DNA from: Planctomycetales bacterium ZRK34
GTDB taxonomy: Bacteria; Planctomycetota; Phycisphaerae; Phycisphaerales; Zrk34
Length of the DNA: 64,000 bases
Direction of reading: 5' to 3'
Assembly (NCBI GenBank): GCA_014873095.1
Contig: CP050848.1
Location: forward strand, 5,453,850 to 5,517,849
Part shown: one piece after another, positions 54,620 through 61,914 of the stretch
Numbering within the stretch: position 1 is the stretch's first letter
Layout of the letters: every line of letters begins with the position of its first letter
Notes under the pieces: model-generated
Databases searched by the model: none
What the model was told of the DNA's origin: nothing
What the model saw: only the letters and a program-made list of their open reading frames with translations
Program-made: the position numbers and the translations under genes

Positions 54620-54859
54620 GTGACCGAATGCAGCCAGTTTGAGCATTGCCAGAAGCAGTTCGAGTCGCTCCACGAAAAGCTGGATCGACTCGACGAAGCG
54701 ATTCGCGGCACGCCCGGCAATGGCACTCGGCCTGGCATCCTTGTCCGGCTCGACCGGCTGGAGCAGGACGCCAAGCGCCAGTCCAAGCTCATCTGGCTGA
54801 TCATCGGTGCGGTCGTCACCGCATCGGCGTCCGGAGCGGTCGCCTTGATCACGGGGTAA
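54620..54859 (+). CDS. Small coiled-coil membrane protein (XhlA-like)
   Basis: 79 residues, GTG start. Coiled-coil region (FESLHEKLDRLDEAI...RLDRLEQDAKRQ) then one C-terminal membrane helix (LIWLIIGAVVTASASGAVALI). This layout resembles XhlA/holin-partner proteins. Role in lysis or tail insertion is unproven. Confidence 0.65.
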   Translation: MTECSQFEHCQKQFESLHEKLDRLDEAIRGTPGNGTRPGILVRLDRLEQDAKRQSKLIWLIIGAVVTASASGAVALITG

Positions 54860-54863
54860 TGCA

Positions 54864-55307
54864 ATGAGTCTCGTCACTGACATCGCGGACGCCGTCGCAG
54901 CGGAGATCAACACCGCCGCCCCCGGCACGTTCAGCCAGGCGTTCACCGCGCTGCGGAAGGTCGTCCCGGCCTACGAACTGGCCGAACTGACCGACCTGAA
55001 GGTGACGGTCGTGCCCAAGGCCGTGGAGATCTCCGGGTCGACGCGCAGCGCCAGTCAGTACGACATCACCGTCGACGTGGGCATCCAGAAGAAGCTGCCC
55101 GCAACGCCGGAGGTGGACGCCGAAGTCGAGACGCTGGGCACGCTGGTGGACCAGATCGCCGACTACCTGCGTCGCCGCCCGCTTGCCGGGGCACCGTTCG
55201 CGGCATGGGTGAGCATCACCAACGACCCGGTCTACGCCCCCGAGCACCTGTTGGAGAAGCGCGTGTTCACCAGCGTGCTGACTCTGACCTATCGAGCCAT
55301 GAAATGA
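54864..55307 (+). CDS. Probable tail-completion/terminator protein
   Basis: 147 residues; pattern VVPAYELAELTDLKVTVVPKAVEISGSTRSASQYDITVDVGIQKKL...DQIADYLRRRPL...YAPEHLLEKRVFTSVLTLTY resembles minor tail/tail-terminator proteins that cap the tube. Judged by sequence pattern and position. Confidence 0.7.
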   Translation: MSLVTDIADAVAAEINTAAPGTFSQAFTALRKVVPAYELAELTDLKVTVVPKAVEISGSTRSASQYDITVDVGIQKKLPATPEVDAEVETLGTLVDQIADYLRRRPLAGAPFAAWVSITNDPVYAPEHLLEKRVFTSVLTLTYRAMK

Positions 55308-55314
55308 GGCATAA

Positions 55315-55569
55315 ATGAACAACGTCATCATGCGAAAACTCGTTCTGACCGCCGACTACCAGCCACTGGCTGCGGAGCGTGTGGTCGGATCGTTCACCAT
55401 CAGCGCCCCACCCAGCAATGAGGACGATGCGATCTTCCAGGGCGATGAGGGGGCCGACGTGCCGTGGGTGCCGGGCGAATGGCACGAGTTCAATCGCGTC
55501 AACCTCGCAGAAGTGCAGGTCAAGGGAACGCCCGGCGACATCGTCACCGTGGTTGGGGGGACGTGGTGA
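55315..55569 (+). CDS. Small hypothetical phage protein
   Basis: 84 residues, beta-rich (MRKLVLTADYQPLAAERVVGSFTISAP), no family recognised. Its stop overlaps the start of the LRR gene (TGATG). Confidence 0.65.
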   Translation: MNNVIMRKLVLTADYQPLAAERVVGSFTISAPPSNEDDAIFQGDEGADVPWVPGEWHEFNRVNLAEVQVKGTPGDIVTVVGGTW

Positions 55570-56144
55570 TGCCGTACATCCAGGAACCCATCCCGGTTGT
55601 CAGCGATCCGCCCATGCGGGAGTGGTACATGCTGCAACTGCCGTGGTCCGGTGAGGTCACCGAGATCAGGCGGCTCAACATGCCCGACCTGCAGGAACTG
55701 TACTGCGATGGCAATCCGCTGACGGACCTGCCGTGGGATGAACTGCAGAACCTGTACTACCTCAGCGTTTACGACTGCGCGTTCGTCACGCTGGAACTGT
55801 GGCAGATGCCCAATCTGTATTCGTGCTACGCCGGCGACAACTACGACCTCGAAACCGTCGACGCCCACGACATGCCCAACCTCGGCGACATCGATGTGTA
55901 CTACTGCCAGTCGCTGACGACGCTGGACATCTCAGGCTGCACGAATCTCGGCTACATCTACGCCTACGGCTGCGCGTTCGATGAGGCGATGGTCGACCAG
56001 TTGCTCGCCGACCTCGTGGCCAACGGCACGACCGGCGGCTACCTGCGCATCAACAGCGGCACCAGTGCGCCGCCATCCGACCCCGACGGGCTGGCGCTGA
56101 AGGCCATCCTGATCGACCGTGGCTGGAGCATCTACCACAACTGA
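55569..56144 (+). CDS. Leucine-rich-repeat-like phage protein
   Basis: 191 residues with repeated LRR-like units: LNMPDLQELYCDGNPLTDLP, LQNLYYLSVYDCAFVTLEL, MPNLYSCYAGDNYDLETVD and CTNLGYIYAYGCAFDEAMV. Such solenoids bind proteins or sugars. LRRs are unusual inside a head-tail block; a surface or receptor-contact role is inferred. ATG 55569 was chosen because it overlaps the previous stop and begins the protein-like part. Confidence 0.75.
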   Translation: MPYIQEPIPVVSDPPMREWYMLQLPWSGEVTEIRRLNMPDLQELYCDGNPLTDLPWDELQNLYYLSVYDCAFVTLELWQMPNLYSCYAGDNYDLETVDAHDMPNLGDIDVYYCQSLTTLDISGCTNLGYIYAYGCAFDEAMVDQLLADLVANGTTGGYLRINSGTSAPPSDPDGLALKAILIDRGWSIYHN

Positions 56145-56168
56145 CCCCCGGAAATCGGAAGGAACGTC

Positions 56169-56432
56169 ATGAAGGAAATCCAACCCACCACCGTGCAAGT
56201 GAAGCTCTCCGACGGGCACGAGGACGAATTCGTCTTGGTCCACGACGGCGAGCAGATCATCGAGATGGTCGAGCCCAACAGCGGCAAGTTCGGCACGCCC
56301 CCGGGCCACACCATGCTGGCCGGGACCAAGGAAGAACTCGAAGCCGAGATCGCCCGGTTGAAGCTCAAGCCCAAGCGCCCGCGTCGGCCCATCGAGCGGA
56401 CGCCGCCGAGCGCGAGGCCGAGGAACGAATGA
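56169..56432 (+). CDS. Small hypothetical protein
   Basis: 87 residues: KEIQPTTVQVKLSDGHEDEFVLVHDGEQIIEMVEP..., then a Lys/Arg/Pro-rich tail. No family recognised. AAGGAA site upstream; it overlaps the next gene by 4 bases. Confidence 0.65.
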   Translation: MKEIQPTTVQVKLSDGHEDEFVLVHDGEQIIEMVEPNSGKFGTPPGHTMLAGTKEELEAEIARLKLKPKRPRRPIERTPPSARPRNE

Positions 56433-56857
56433 TCCGCTTCGAGATCGCCAAGCTGTTCTTCGACAAGAAGGCCGTGCGGGACAAGGCCGACGCCGGCACG
56501 CGGCGGGTGCTCTCGAAATTCGGCGCGTTCGTCCGCAGGACGGCTCGCAGCAGCATCCGAAAGCGGAAGAAGACCTCGTCGCCCGGATCGCCGCCGAGTA
56601 GTCACATCGGCTTACTGAAGAAGTTCATCTTCTTCGGATATGAGCCGGCGAAACGCAGCGTGGTGATCGGCCCGGTGCGGCTGAGCCAGAAGGGACGAGG
56701 CGAAGCGCCGAGCCTGCTGGAGTACGGCGGTTCGACCAAGGTCGAGCATCGAGGCAAGCGTAAACGAGCGAAGGTACGGCCACGACCATTCATGGGGCCG
56801 GCCTTCGAGAAGGAACAACCCAAGCTGCCCGCCATGTGGCGCGACAGCGTTCGATAA
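56429..56857 (+). CDS. Phage minor tail/connector protein (HK97 gp10-like)
   Basis: 142 residues, highly basic, with RVLSKFGAFVRRTARSSIRKRKK, SPPSSHIGLLKKFIFFGYEP, SLLEYGGSTKVEHRG and a C-terminal RPRPFMGPAFEKEQPKLP. The EYG and late F-M-x-P-A motif are typical of HK97 gp10/neck-tail connector proteins. Confidence 0.75.
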   Translation: MIRFEIAKLFFDKKAVRDKADAGTRRVLSKFGAFVRRTARSSIRKRKKTSSPGSPPSSHIGLLKKFIFFGYEPAKRSVVIGPVRLSQKGRGEAPSLLEYGGSTKVEHRGKRKRAKVRPRPFMGPAFEKEQPKLPAMWRDSVR

Positions 56858-56869
56858 GGAGATCGGACA

Positions 56870-57307
56870 ATGGCCGACGAATTCATCCTTGGCATGAACG
56901 CGAAAATCTACCAGGGGCCGACGGGCACCGACCTGGCCAGCCTCACCGAGATGAGCAACGTCAAGGACGTGACGCTCAACCTCGAAGCGGGCGAAGCGGA
57001 TGTCACCACTCGCGCCAACCAGGGCTGGCGGGCGACCGCGCCCACGCTTCGGGAATGCACCGCTGAGTTCGAGATGCTTTGGAAACCGGGCGACGCCGGC
57101 TTCGACGCGATCAAGACCGCGTTCCTGACCTCGGCAACCGTTCGCCTTGCCGTGCTCACCGGCGCTCGCGATGCCTCGGGCGTCGAAGGCCCGCTCGGTG
57201 ACTTCAGCATCACGAACTTCAGCCGGAACGAACCGCTCGAGGAAGGCGTCACCGTCAGCGTGACTGCCAAGCTCGCCGTGTTCGACCAGTGGGTGGAGGT
57301 GGCCTGA
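56870..57307 (+). CDS. Major tail (tube) protein
   Basis: 145 residues: NAKIYQGPTGTDLASLTEMSNVKDVTLNLEAGEADVTTRANQGWRATAPTLRE...GFDAIKTAFLTSATVRLAVLTGARDASGVEGPLGDFSITNFSRNEPLEEGVTVSVTAKL. This fits the tail-tube family; expressed at high level in phages. AAGGAG site before ATG. It overlaps the next start (TGATG). Confidence 0.85.
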   Translation: MADEFILGMNAKIYQGPTGTDLASLTEMSNVKDVTLNLEAGEADVTTRANQGWRATAPTLRECTAEFEMLWKPGDAGFDAIKTAFLTSATVRLAVLTGARDASGVEGPLGDFSITNFSRNEPLEEGVTVSVTAKLAVFDQWVEVA

Positions 57308-57786
57308 TGAAAACGTTCACTGATGCAGCCGGTCGTACCTGGACGCTGACGCTCAACCTCGGCACCGCCATGGCGGTCAAGGCCAAGCTGGACATCGATC
57401 TGCTTCAGCCGGAGGCGGGCGATCCGCCTCTGCTGACGCGCCTGGGCACTGATGAGATGCTTCTCGGCGAAGTGCTCTGCGCGATGCTCGAAGGTCAGTT
57501 CGTCACGCACAAGGTCACCGAGGACGACGTGCGCAGCGGCTTCGATGGCCAGACGCTGCTCGCGGCGCAGAAGGCGTTCTACGAGGAACTCATCGATTTT
57601 TTCCGGTCGCGCGGCCGCAACGACAGGGCCAAAGCGGTCGCCAAGCAGATGGCCATCATCGACGCGGCGGTGACCGCCATCGAGACGCGGATCGACAACA
57701 TCGACGTGGATCAGACGATCCGTGGTGCGATGTCTGGCGAATCGCCGGATCAATCGGCCTCGGCCCCATCGACTTCCGAGGGCTGA
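57307..57786 (+). CDS. Tail assembly chaperone, G-type
   Basis: 159 residues: TFTDAAGRTWTLTLNLGTAMAVKAKLDIDLL...LGEVLCAMLEGQFVTHKVTEDDVRSGFDGQTLLAAQKAFYEELIDFF. It corresponds to lambda gpG, the chaperone of the tape measure. A canonical -1 slippery heptamer T TTT TTC lies in frame at 57597-57603. See the next entry for the probable frameshift product. Confidence 0.75.
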   Translation: MKTFTDAAGRTWTLTLNLGTAMAVKAKLDIDLLQPEAGDPPLLTRLGTDEMLLGEVLCAMLEGQFVTHKVTEDDVRSGFDGQTLLAAQKAFYEELIDFFRSRGRNDRAKAVAKQMAIIDAAVTAIETRIDNIDVDQTIRGAMSGESPDQSASAPSTSEG

Positions 57787-57797
57787 CGCTGCGGCAA

Positions 57798-58037
57798 TTG
57801 CTGTGGATGGCCGAGGGCCTTGGTCGCGAGCGGTGGGCGCACACGTCGATCATCTGTTCGCTGATCGCCAACGCCAACCGCGATCCGAAGAAGCACCGCG
57901 CCTTCAAGCCATCTGACTTCGATCCGTACCAACGCACCAACCGGCGATCACGAATGGTCGCCACCAAGCAGGACCTGAACCTTCTTAGAGAGGCCCTTGA
58001 GGCCCGCCCCCGGAACCCCCAACTGAAAGGCAATTGA
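57798..58037 (+). CDS. T-type continuation of the tail chaperone (-1 frame)
   Basis: This 79-residue frame (starting at an ATG) lies in the -1 frame relative to the G gene. The open frame continues upstream without a stop, and the part IAGSIGLGPIDFRGLTLRQLLWMAEGLGRERW before and around the ATG looks coding, as in the T part of gpGT. The G and T parts are probably joined by programmed -1 frameshifting. No ribosome-binding site precedes 57798. Confidence 0.65.
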   Translation: MLWMAEGLGRERWAHTSIICSLIANANRDPKKHRAFKPSDFDPYQRTNRRSRMVATKQDLNLLREALEARPRNPQLKGN

Positions 58038-58038
58038 C

Positions 58039-58407
58039 ATGGACGTCTCCGCAATCCTCGAATCGCTCGGCAACATCCTCAACTCCGGCTTCGGCTTCGC
58101 CATCACCTGGCTGGTCATGGTCGGCGTGTTCCTCTGGCTGGCCAGCAAGTTCAACCCGTTCCAGGAGAAGTGGAAGGAATGGGAAGGCTCGATCATCACC
58201 GGCATCAAGCTGGCCGAGAAGGAAATCCCCGACGACACGCCCAACGCCGGTCTCGCCAAGCTCGACGCGGCGCTGCGATTCGTGCTCAAGGCCTACGCCG
58301 ACGCCAACAACGGCAAGCAACCCCCGGCCAGTCTGGTCGAGCAGATCAAACAGGGCATCCAGATCAAGCACGCCGACCTCGACCGCTACGGCGGCCTGAC
58401 CAAGTGA
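58039..58407 (+). CDS. Membrane protein, holin-like
   Basis: 122 residues: one N-terminal membrane helix (FGFAITWLVMVGVFLWLA) followed by a helical cytoplasmic part (ALRFVLKAYADANNGKQPPASLVEQIKQG). The layout recalls LL-H-type holins. There is no endolysin in the window to support this. GAAAGG site upstream. Confidence 0.6.
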   Translation: MDVSAILESLGNILNSGFGFAITWLVMVGVFLWLASKFNPFQEKWKEWEGSIITGIKLAEKEIPDDTPNAGLAKLDAALRFVLKAYADANNGKQPPASLVEQIKQGIQIKHADLDRYGGLTK

Positions 58408-58450
58408 TTGCTGTCATCGCACCCCCAACCTCCACGGAAGGAGACCCCCA

Positions 58451-58852
58451 ATGAACCCCCGGACAACCACCCGTTCGCTTCTGTTCCTCGCCGTCGTTCT
58501 GGCGCTGGCGACCGCCGCAGGCTGTGCCGCCACGCCCCAGGATCGATGGTTCCAGCAGCGTGAAGCGCTGAACACCGCCAACCGCATCTACCTGGCCCAC
58601 GTGCCGGTGATGACCGACGAGCAGATCGTCCACCACGGCGAACTGCTGCAGACGGCCCGCGCCCAACTCGATCAGGCCAAGACGCAGCTGCCCGAAGGTG
58701 GTTCGACGTTCGACACCACGCTCGACATGGTCGAGGCACTGCTCACTCGCGTGATCGCACTCGAAGCCGCCCCCGGAAGCGTGACGCCTGTGCCCGCTGT
58801 TCCTGACCCTGCAAACCCGAACACGGAGGACACTCCCAATGACACCCGTTGA
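58451..58852 (+). CDS. Lipoprotein, possible spanin-like
   Basis: 133 residues with a signal peptide and lipobox LATAAGC (Cys about 25). The mature part is helical with a Pro-rich tail. It could be an outer-membrane spanin-like or superinfection lipoprotein; no family recognised. It overlaps the next gene by 14 bases. Confidence 0.7.
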   Translation: MNPRTTTRSLLFLAVVLALATAAGCAATPQDRWFQQREALNTANRIYLAHVPVMTDEQIVHHGELLQTARAQLDQAKTQLPEGGSTFDTTLDMVEALLTRVIALEAAPGSVTPVPAVPDPANPNTEDTPNDTR

Positions 58853-59045
58853 AATCCTCGCTCTCATTCAGTCCGCCCGTTCGCTGCTCGATCTGGGCAT
58901 CTCGCAGTACCGCCTGGCCGAACAGGAGGGCCGGCTCACCGACGAGCAGCGTGCGGCCATCCTCGAAGCGGCCGACCTGACCGATGACCGTGTCGATGCC
59001 GTGGTCGCCGCAGCCCGCCAGCGTCTCGGTCTGTCCGTCAACTGA
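58839..59045 (+). CDS. Small helical protein
   Basis: 68 residues: TPVEILALIQSARSLLDLGISQYRLAEQEGRLTDEQRAAILEAADLTDDRVDAVVAAARQRL. No family recognised. Overlap with the lipoprotein gene suggests translational coupling. Confidence 0.65.
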   Translation: MTPVEILALIQSARSLLDLGISQYRLAEQEGRLTDEQRAAILEAADLTDDRVDAVVAAARQRLGLSVN

Positions 59046-59056
59046 GGAAGCAATCC

Positions 59057-61075
59057 GTGGCATCCACCCAAGGCATCCGCGCAGGCCGTGCATTCGTCGA
59101 GCTGTTCGCTGACGACAGCAAGCTCGTGCGCGGCCTGCGCCGGGCGGAGCGAAAGCTGCGTGCCTTCGGCGACTCGGTCCGCAACTTGGGCCTGAAGATG
59201 GCCGCGCTTGGCTCGGCCATGCTCGCGCCGCTGGCGGCGTCGGCGAAGCTGTTCAGTGGCTACGGCGACCAAGTGGCGAAGATGGCCAAGCGGACGGGCC
59301 TGTCGGTCGAAACGCTCAGCGAACTGCGCTTCGTCGCGTCGCAGACCGGCACCGAGTTCGAGACGCTTGAAAACGCCTTCCGCAAGATGCAGCGGTCGAT
59401 CTACGACGCCGGGCGGGGTCTTTCCACGCAGGTCGACGCACTCAACGACCTCGGCCTGACATTCCAGGACTTGGACGGGTTGTCGCCCGAAGACCAGTTC
59501 AAGCTGCTGGCGGATCGCATCAGTCAGGTCGAAGACCCGACGCGCAAGGCCGCGTTGGCGATGTCGCTGTTCGGGCGGACGGGCACGAATCTGCTGCCGA
59601 TGTTCGCCAGCGGGGCCAAGGGCATCGAGATTCTGCAGGCAGAGGCGCGGCGGTTGGGCCTGACCATGTCGGCCGAGGACGCCAAAGCCGCCGAAGATTT
59701 CACCGACGCGCTCGACCGGCTGTGGAAGGTGATCAAGATGGGCGTGTTCCACGTCGGGGCTGCTTTGGCCCCGGTGCTGCAGAAGGTGGCAGACACGATC
59801 ACGACGCTGGCTGTGCAGATTTCCGCTTGGGTGCAGCGCAACCAGCAATTGATCGTCACCGTGCTGAAGGTGGTCGTTGGGATCATCGCCGTCGGTGTTG
59901 CCATCGCGGTGCTGGGTACGGTGATCTCCGGCTTCGCCACGATTCTCGGTGCGTTGATTACCGTCGTCACCACCGTGGTCGCCGTGCTGAAGGTGCTCGG
60001 CGCGGTGATCGCGTTCCTCGTCTCGCCGATCGGCCTGGTCATCGCGGCCGTGGCGGCGCTGGCGGGCTATCTGATCTACGCCACCGACGCGGGCGGCAAA
60101 GCGCTGGCGTGGCTGGGTGGCCGGTTCAAGGTCCTGAAAGAGGATGCGCTGACCGCCTACCAGGGCATCGCCGACGCGCTGGCCGCCGGTGACATCGGCC
60201 TGGCGGTCAAGATTCTGTGGTTGACGATCAAGATGGAATGGACACGCGGCGTCAACTTCCTCGAGAAGGCGTGGCTGAACTTCCGCAACTTCTTCATTCG
60301 CATTGGATACGACGCTTGGCACGGCCTGCTGGCGGTCGCGGAGATCGTCTGGCATGCGCTGGAGGTCGGGTGGATCGAGACGACCGCATTCTTCGCCAAG
60401 GCGTGGCAGAACTTCGTCGGCTTCTTTGCCCGCACATGGGAGCGGATCAAGGCCGGGGCGAAGAAGGCGTGGAACTGGATCAAGTCGCTGTTCGACGACT
60501 CGGTGGACCTCGAAGCGGAGAACAAGCTGGTCGAGGAGCAGAAGCAGGCCGCGATCAATCGCATTGATGACGAGCAGAAGCGACGGGTTGCCCAGCGCGA
60601 AGCGCAGCGGGAAGCCGAGCGCCGACGCGCTGCCGCTGTGCATGAAGCGACGCTCGCCGAGATCGGCCGCGAGAACATGGAAAAGCATCGCGAGCTCGAC
60701 GCCGAATATGCCAGCAAGATGGCGGACAACGAGGCCGACTTGGCGAAAGCCCGCAAGGAATGGCGCGAGGCCGTCGACGCCGCGAAGAAGAAGCGCGAAG
60801 CGAAGGAAGCGGACGAGGGCCCCGGCGGTCTGGAAGGCCCTGACGACATCATCAACAAGGCACGCGACGCGCTGGCGGGCCTCGGCGACATCGGCGATCT
60901 GGTCCAGGCCGAGGCGGCGAAGATCGGCGTCAAGGGAACGTTCAACGCAGCCGCCGTGCGCGGTCTTGCTGCCGGTGACGCGGCCGACCGCACCGCCAAG
61001 GCCACCGAGGAAACCGCCAAGCACACGAAGAAGCTCGTCCAGGCCGCCACCACCGGCGGCTTGACGTTCGCCTGA
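59057..61075 (+). CDS. Tape measure protein
   Basis: 672 residues from GTG. The N-terminal helices (FVELFADDSKLVRGLRRAERKLRAFGDSVRNLGLKM...TGLSVETLSELRFVASQTGTEFETLENAFRKMQRSI) and central hydrophobic helices (~265-345) are typical of tape measure proteins, which set tail length and enter the host. The C-terminal half is coiled-coil and charged (EEQKQAAINRIDDEQKRR). The large hydrophobic centre could form a channel in the membrane. Confidence 0.88.
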   Translation: MASTQGIRAGRAFVELFADDSKLVRGLRRAERKLRAFGDSVRNLGLKMAALGSAMLAPLAASAKLFSGYGDQVAKMAKRTGLSVETLSELRFVASQTGTEFETLENAFRKMQRSIYDAGRGLSTQVDALNDLGLTFQDLDGLSPEDQFKLLADRISQVEDPTRKAALAMSLFGRTGTNLLPMFASGAKGIEILQAEARRLGLTMSAEDAKAAEDFTDALDRLWKVIKMGVFHVGAALAPVLQKVADTITTLAVQISAWVQRNQQLIVTVLKVVVGIIAVGVAIAVLGTVISGFATILGALITVVTTVVAVLKVLGAVIAFLVSPIGLVIAAVAALAGYLIYATDAGGKALAWLGGRFKVLKEDALTAYQGIADALAAGDIGLAVKILWLTIKMEWTRGVNFLEKAWLNFRNFFIRIGYDAWHGLLAVAEIVWHALEVGWIETTAFFAKAWQNFVGFFARTWERIKAGAKKAWNWIKSLFDDSVDLEAENKLVEEQKQAAINRIDDEQKRRVAQREAQREAERRRAAAVHEATLAEIGRENMEKHRELDAEYASKMADNEADLAKARKEWREAVDAAKKKREAKEADEGPGGLEGPDDIINKARDALAGLGDIGDLVQAEAAKIGVKGTFNAAAVRGLAAGDAADRTAKATEETAKHTKKLVQAATTGGLTFA

Positions 61076-61089
61076 TTGTAGAGGCACGG

Positions 61090-61914
61090 ATGCCCATCAC
61101 CTGCACCGAAAACATCGACTCGCGGCAGTACACCGAGGATCAGTCGGCCGAGCTGGTCTACTCGATTCGCGGCACGGCCGACGAAGACGCCGCGATGGCC
61201 TCGCTGAAGGCGACCGCCCCCGACATCTTCCGGGGCCTCGTCCGCCAGCCGCCGACGGTGGAACCTGTCCACATCGACACGGTCAATCCTGACCGGTGCA
61301 TCTGGACGGGCACGGCGCAGTACGCCCCGCGCCAATATGAACAGCCGCCGGAGACCGGCGACTCGTCGTTCAGCTTCGACACCGGCGGCGGCACGCAGCA
61401 CATCACGCAGTCGTTGGGGACGGTCGGCAGTTACGCCGCGTCGGGCACGGCTCCCAACTTCCGGGGGGCGATCGGCGTCACGCACGACAACGTCGAGGGC
61501 GTGGACATCACCATCCCCGTCTACAACTTCTCCGAGACGCACTACCTGCCCGCATCGCAGGTGACCAACACGTACAAGGGGACGCTCTTCGCACTGACCG
61601 GCAAGGTGAACAGCGGTGCGTTTCGCGGCCTGGCCGCAGGTGAATGCCTGTTCCTCGGCGCGTCGGGTTCGCGGCGCGGCACCGATGAGGAGGACGACTG
61701 GGAGATCACGTTCCGATTCGCCGGAAGCCCCAACCGCACCGGCATCAGCGTCGGTCCCATCACCGGCATCGCCAAGAAGGGCTGGGAGTATCTGTGGGTG
61801 CGTTACGCCGACGTGGAGGACACGGCCAGTAACACGCTGGTCAAGCAGCCCGTCGCCGCCTACGTCGAGAAGGTCTACGAAGAGGCGAGCTTCGCCGGAT
61901 TGGGGATCGGTTGA
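61090..61914 (+). CDS. Tail protein, probable baseplate/distal tail
   Basis: 274 residues, beta-rich, directly after the tape measure gene, in the place of a distal-tail protein. Segments: MPITCTENIDSRQYTEDQSAELVYSIRGTADED, YAPRQYEQPPETGDSSFSFDTGGGTQHITQSLGTVGSYA and NRTGISVGPITGIAKKGWEYLWVRY. No family named. It overlaps the next start (TGATG). Confidence 0.7.
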   Translation: MPITCTENIDSRQYTEDQSAELVYSIRGTADEDAAMASLKATAPDIFRGLVRQPPTVEPVHIDTVNPDRCIWTGTAQYAPRQYEQPPETGDSSFSFDTGGGTQHITQSLGTVGSYAASGTAPNFRGAIGVTHDNVEGVDITIPVYNFSETHYLPASQVTNTYKGTLFALTGKVNSGAFRGLAAGECLFLGASGSRRGTDEEDDWEITFRFAGSPNRTGISVGPITGIAKKGWEYLWVRYADVEDTASNTLVKQPVAAYVEKVYEEASFAGLGIG

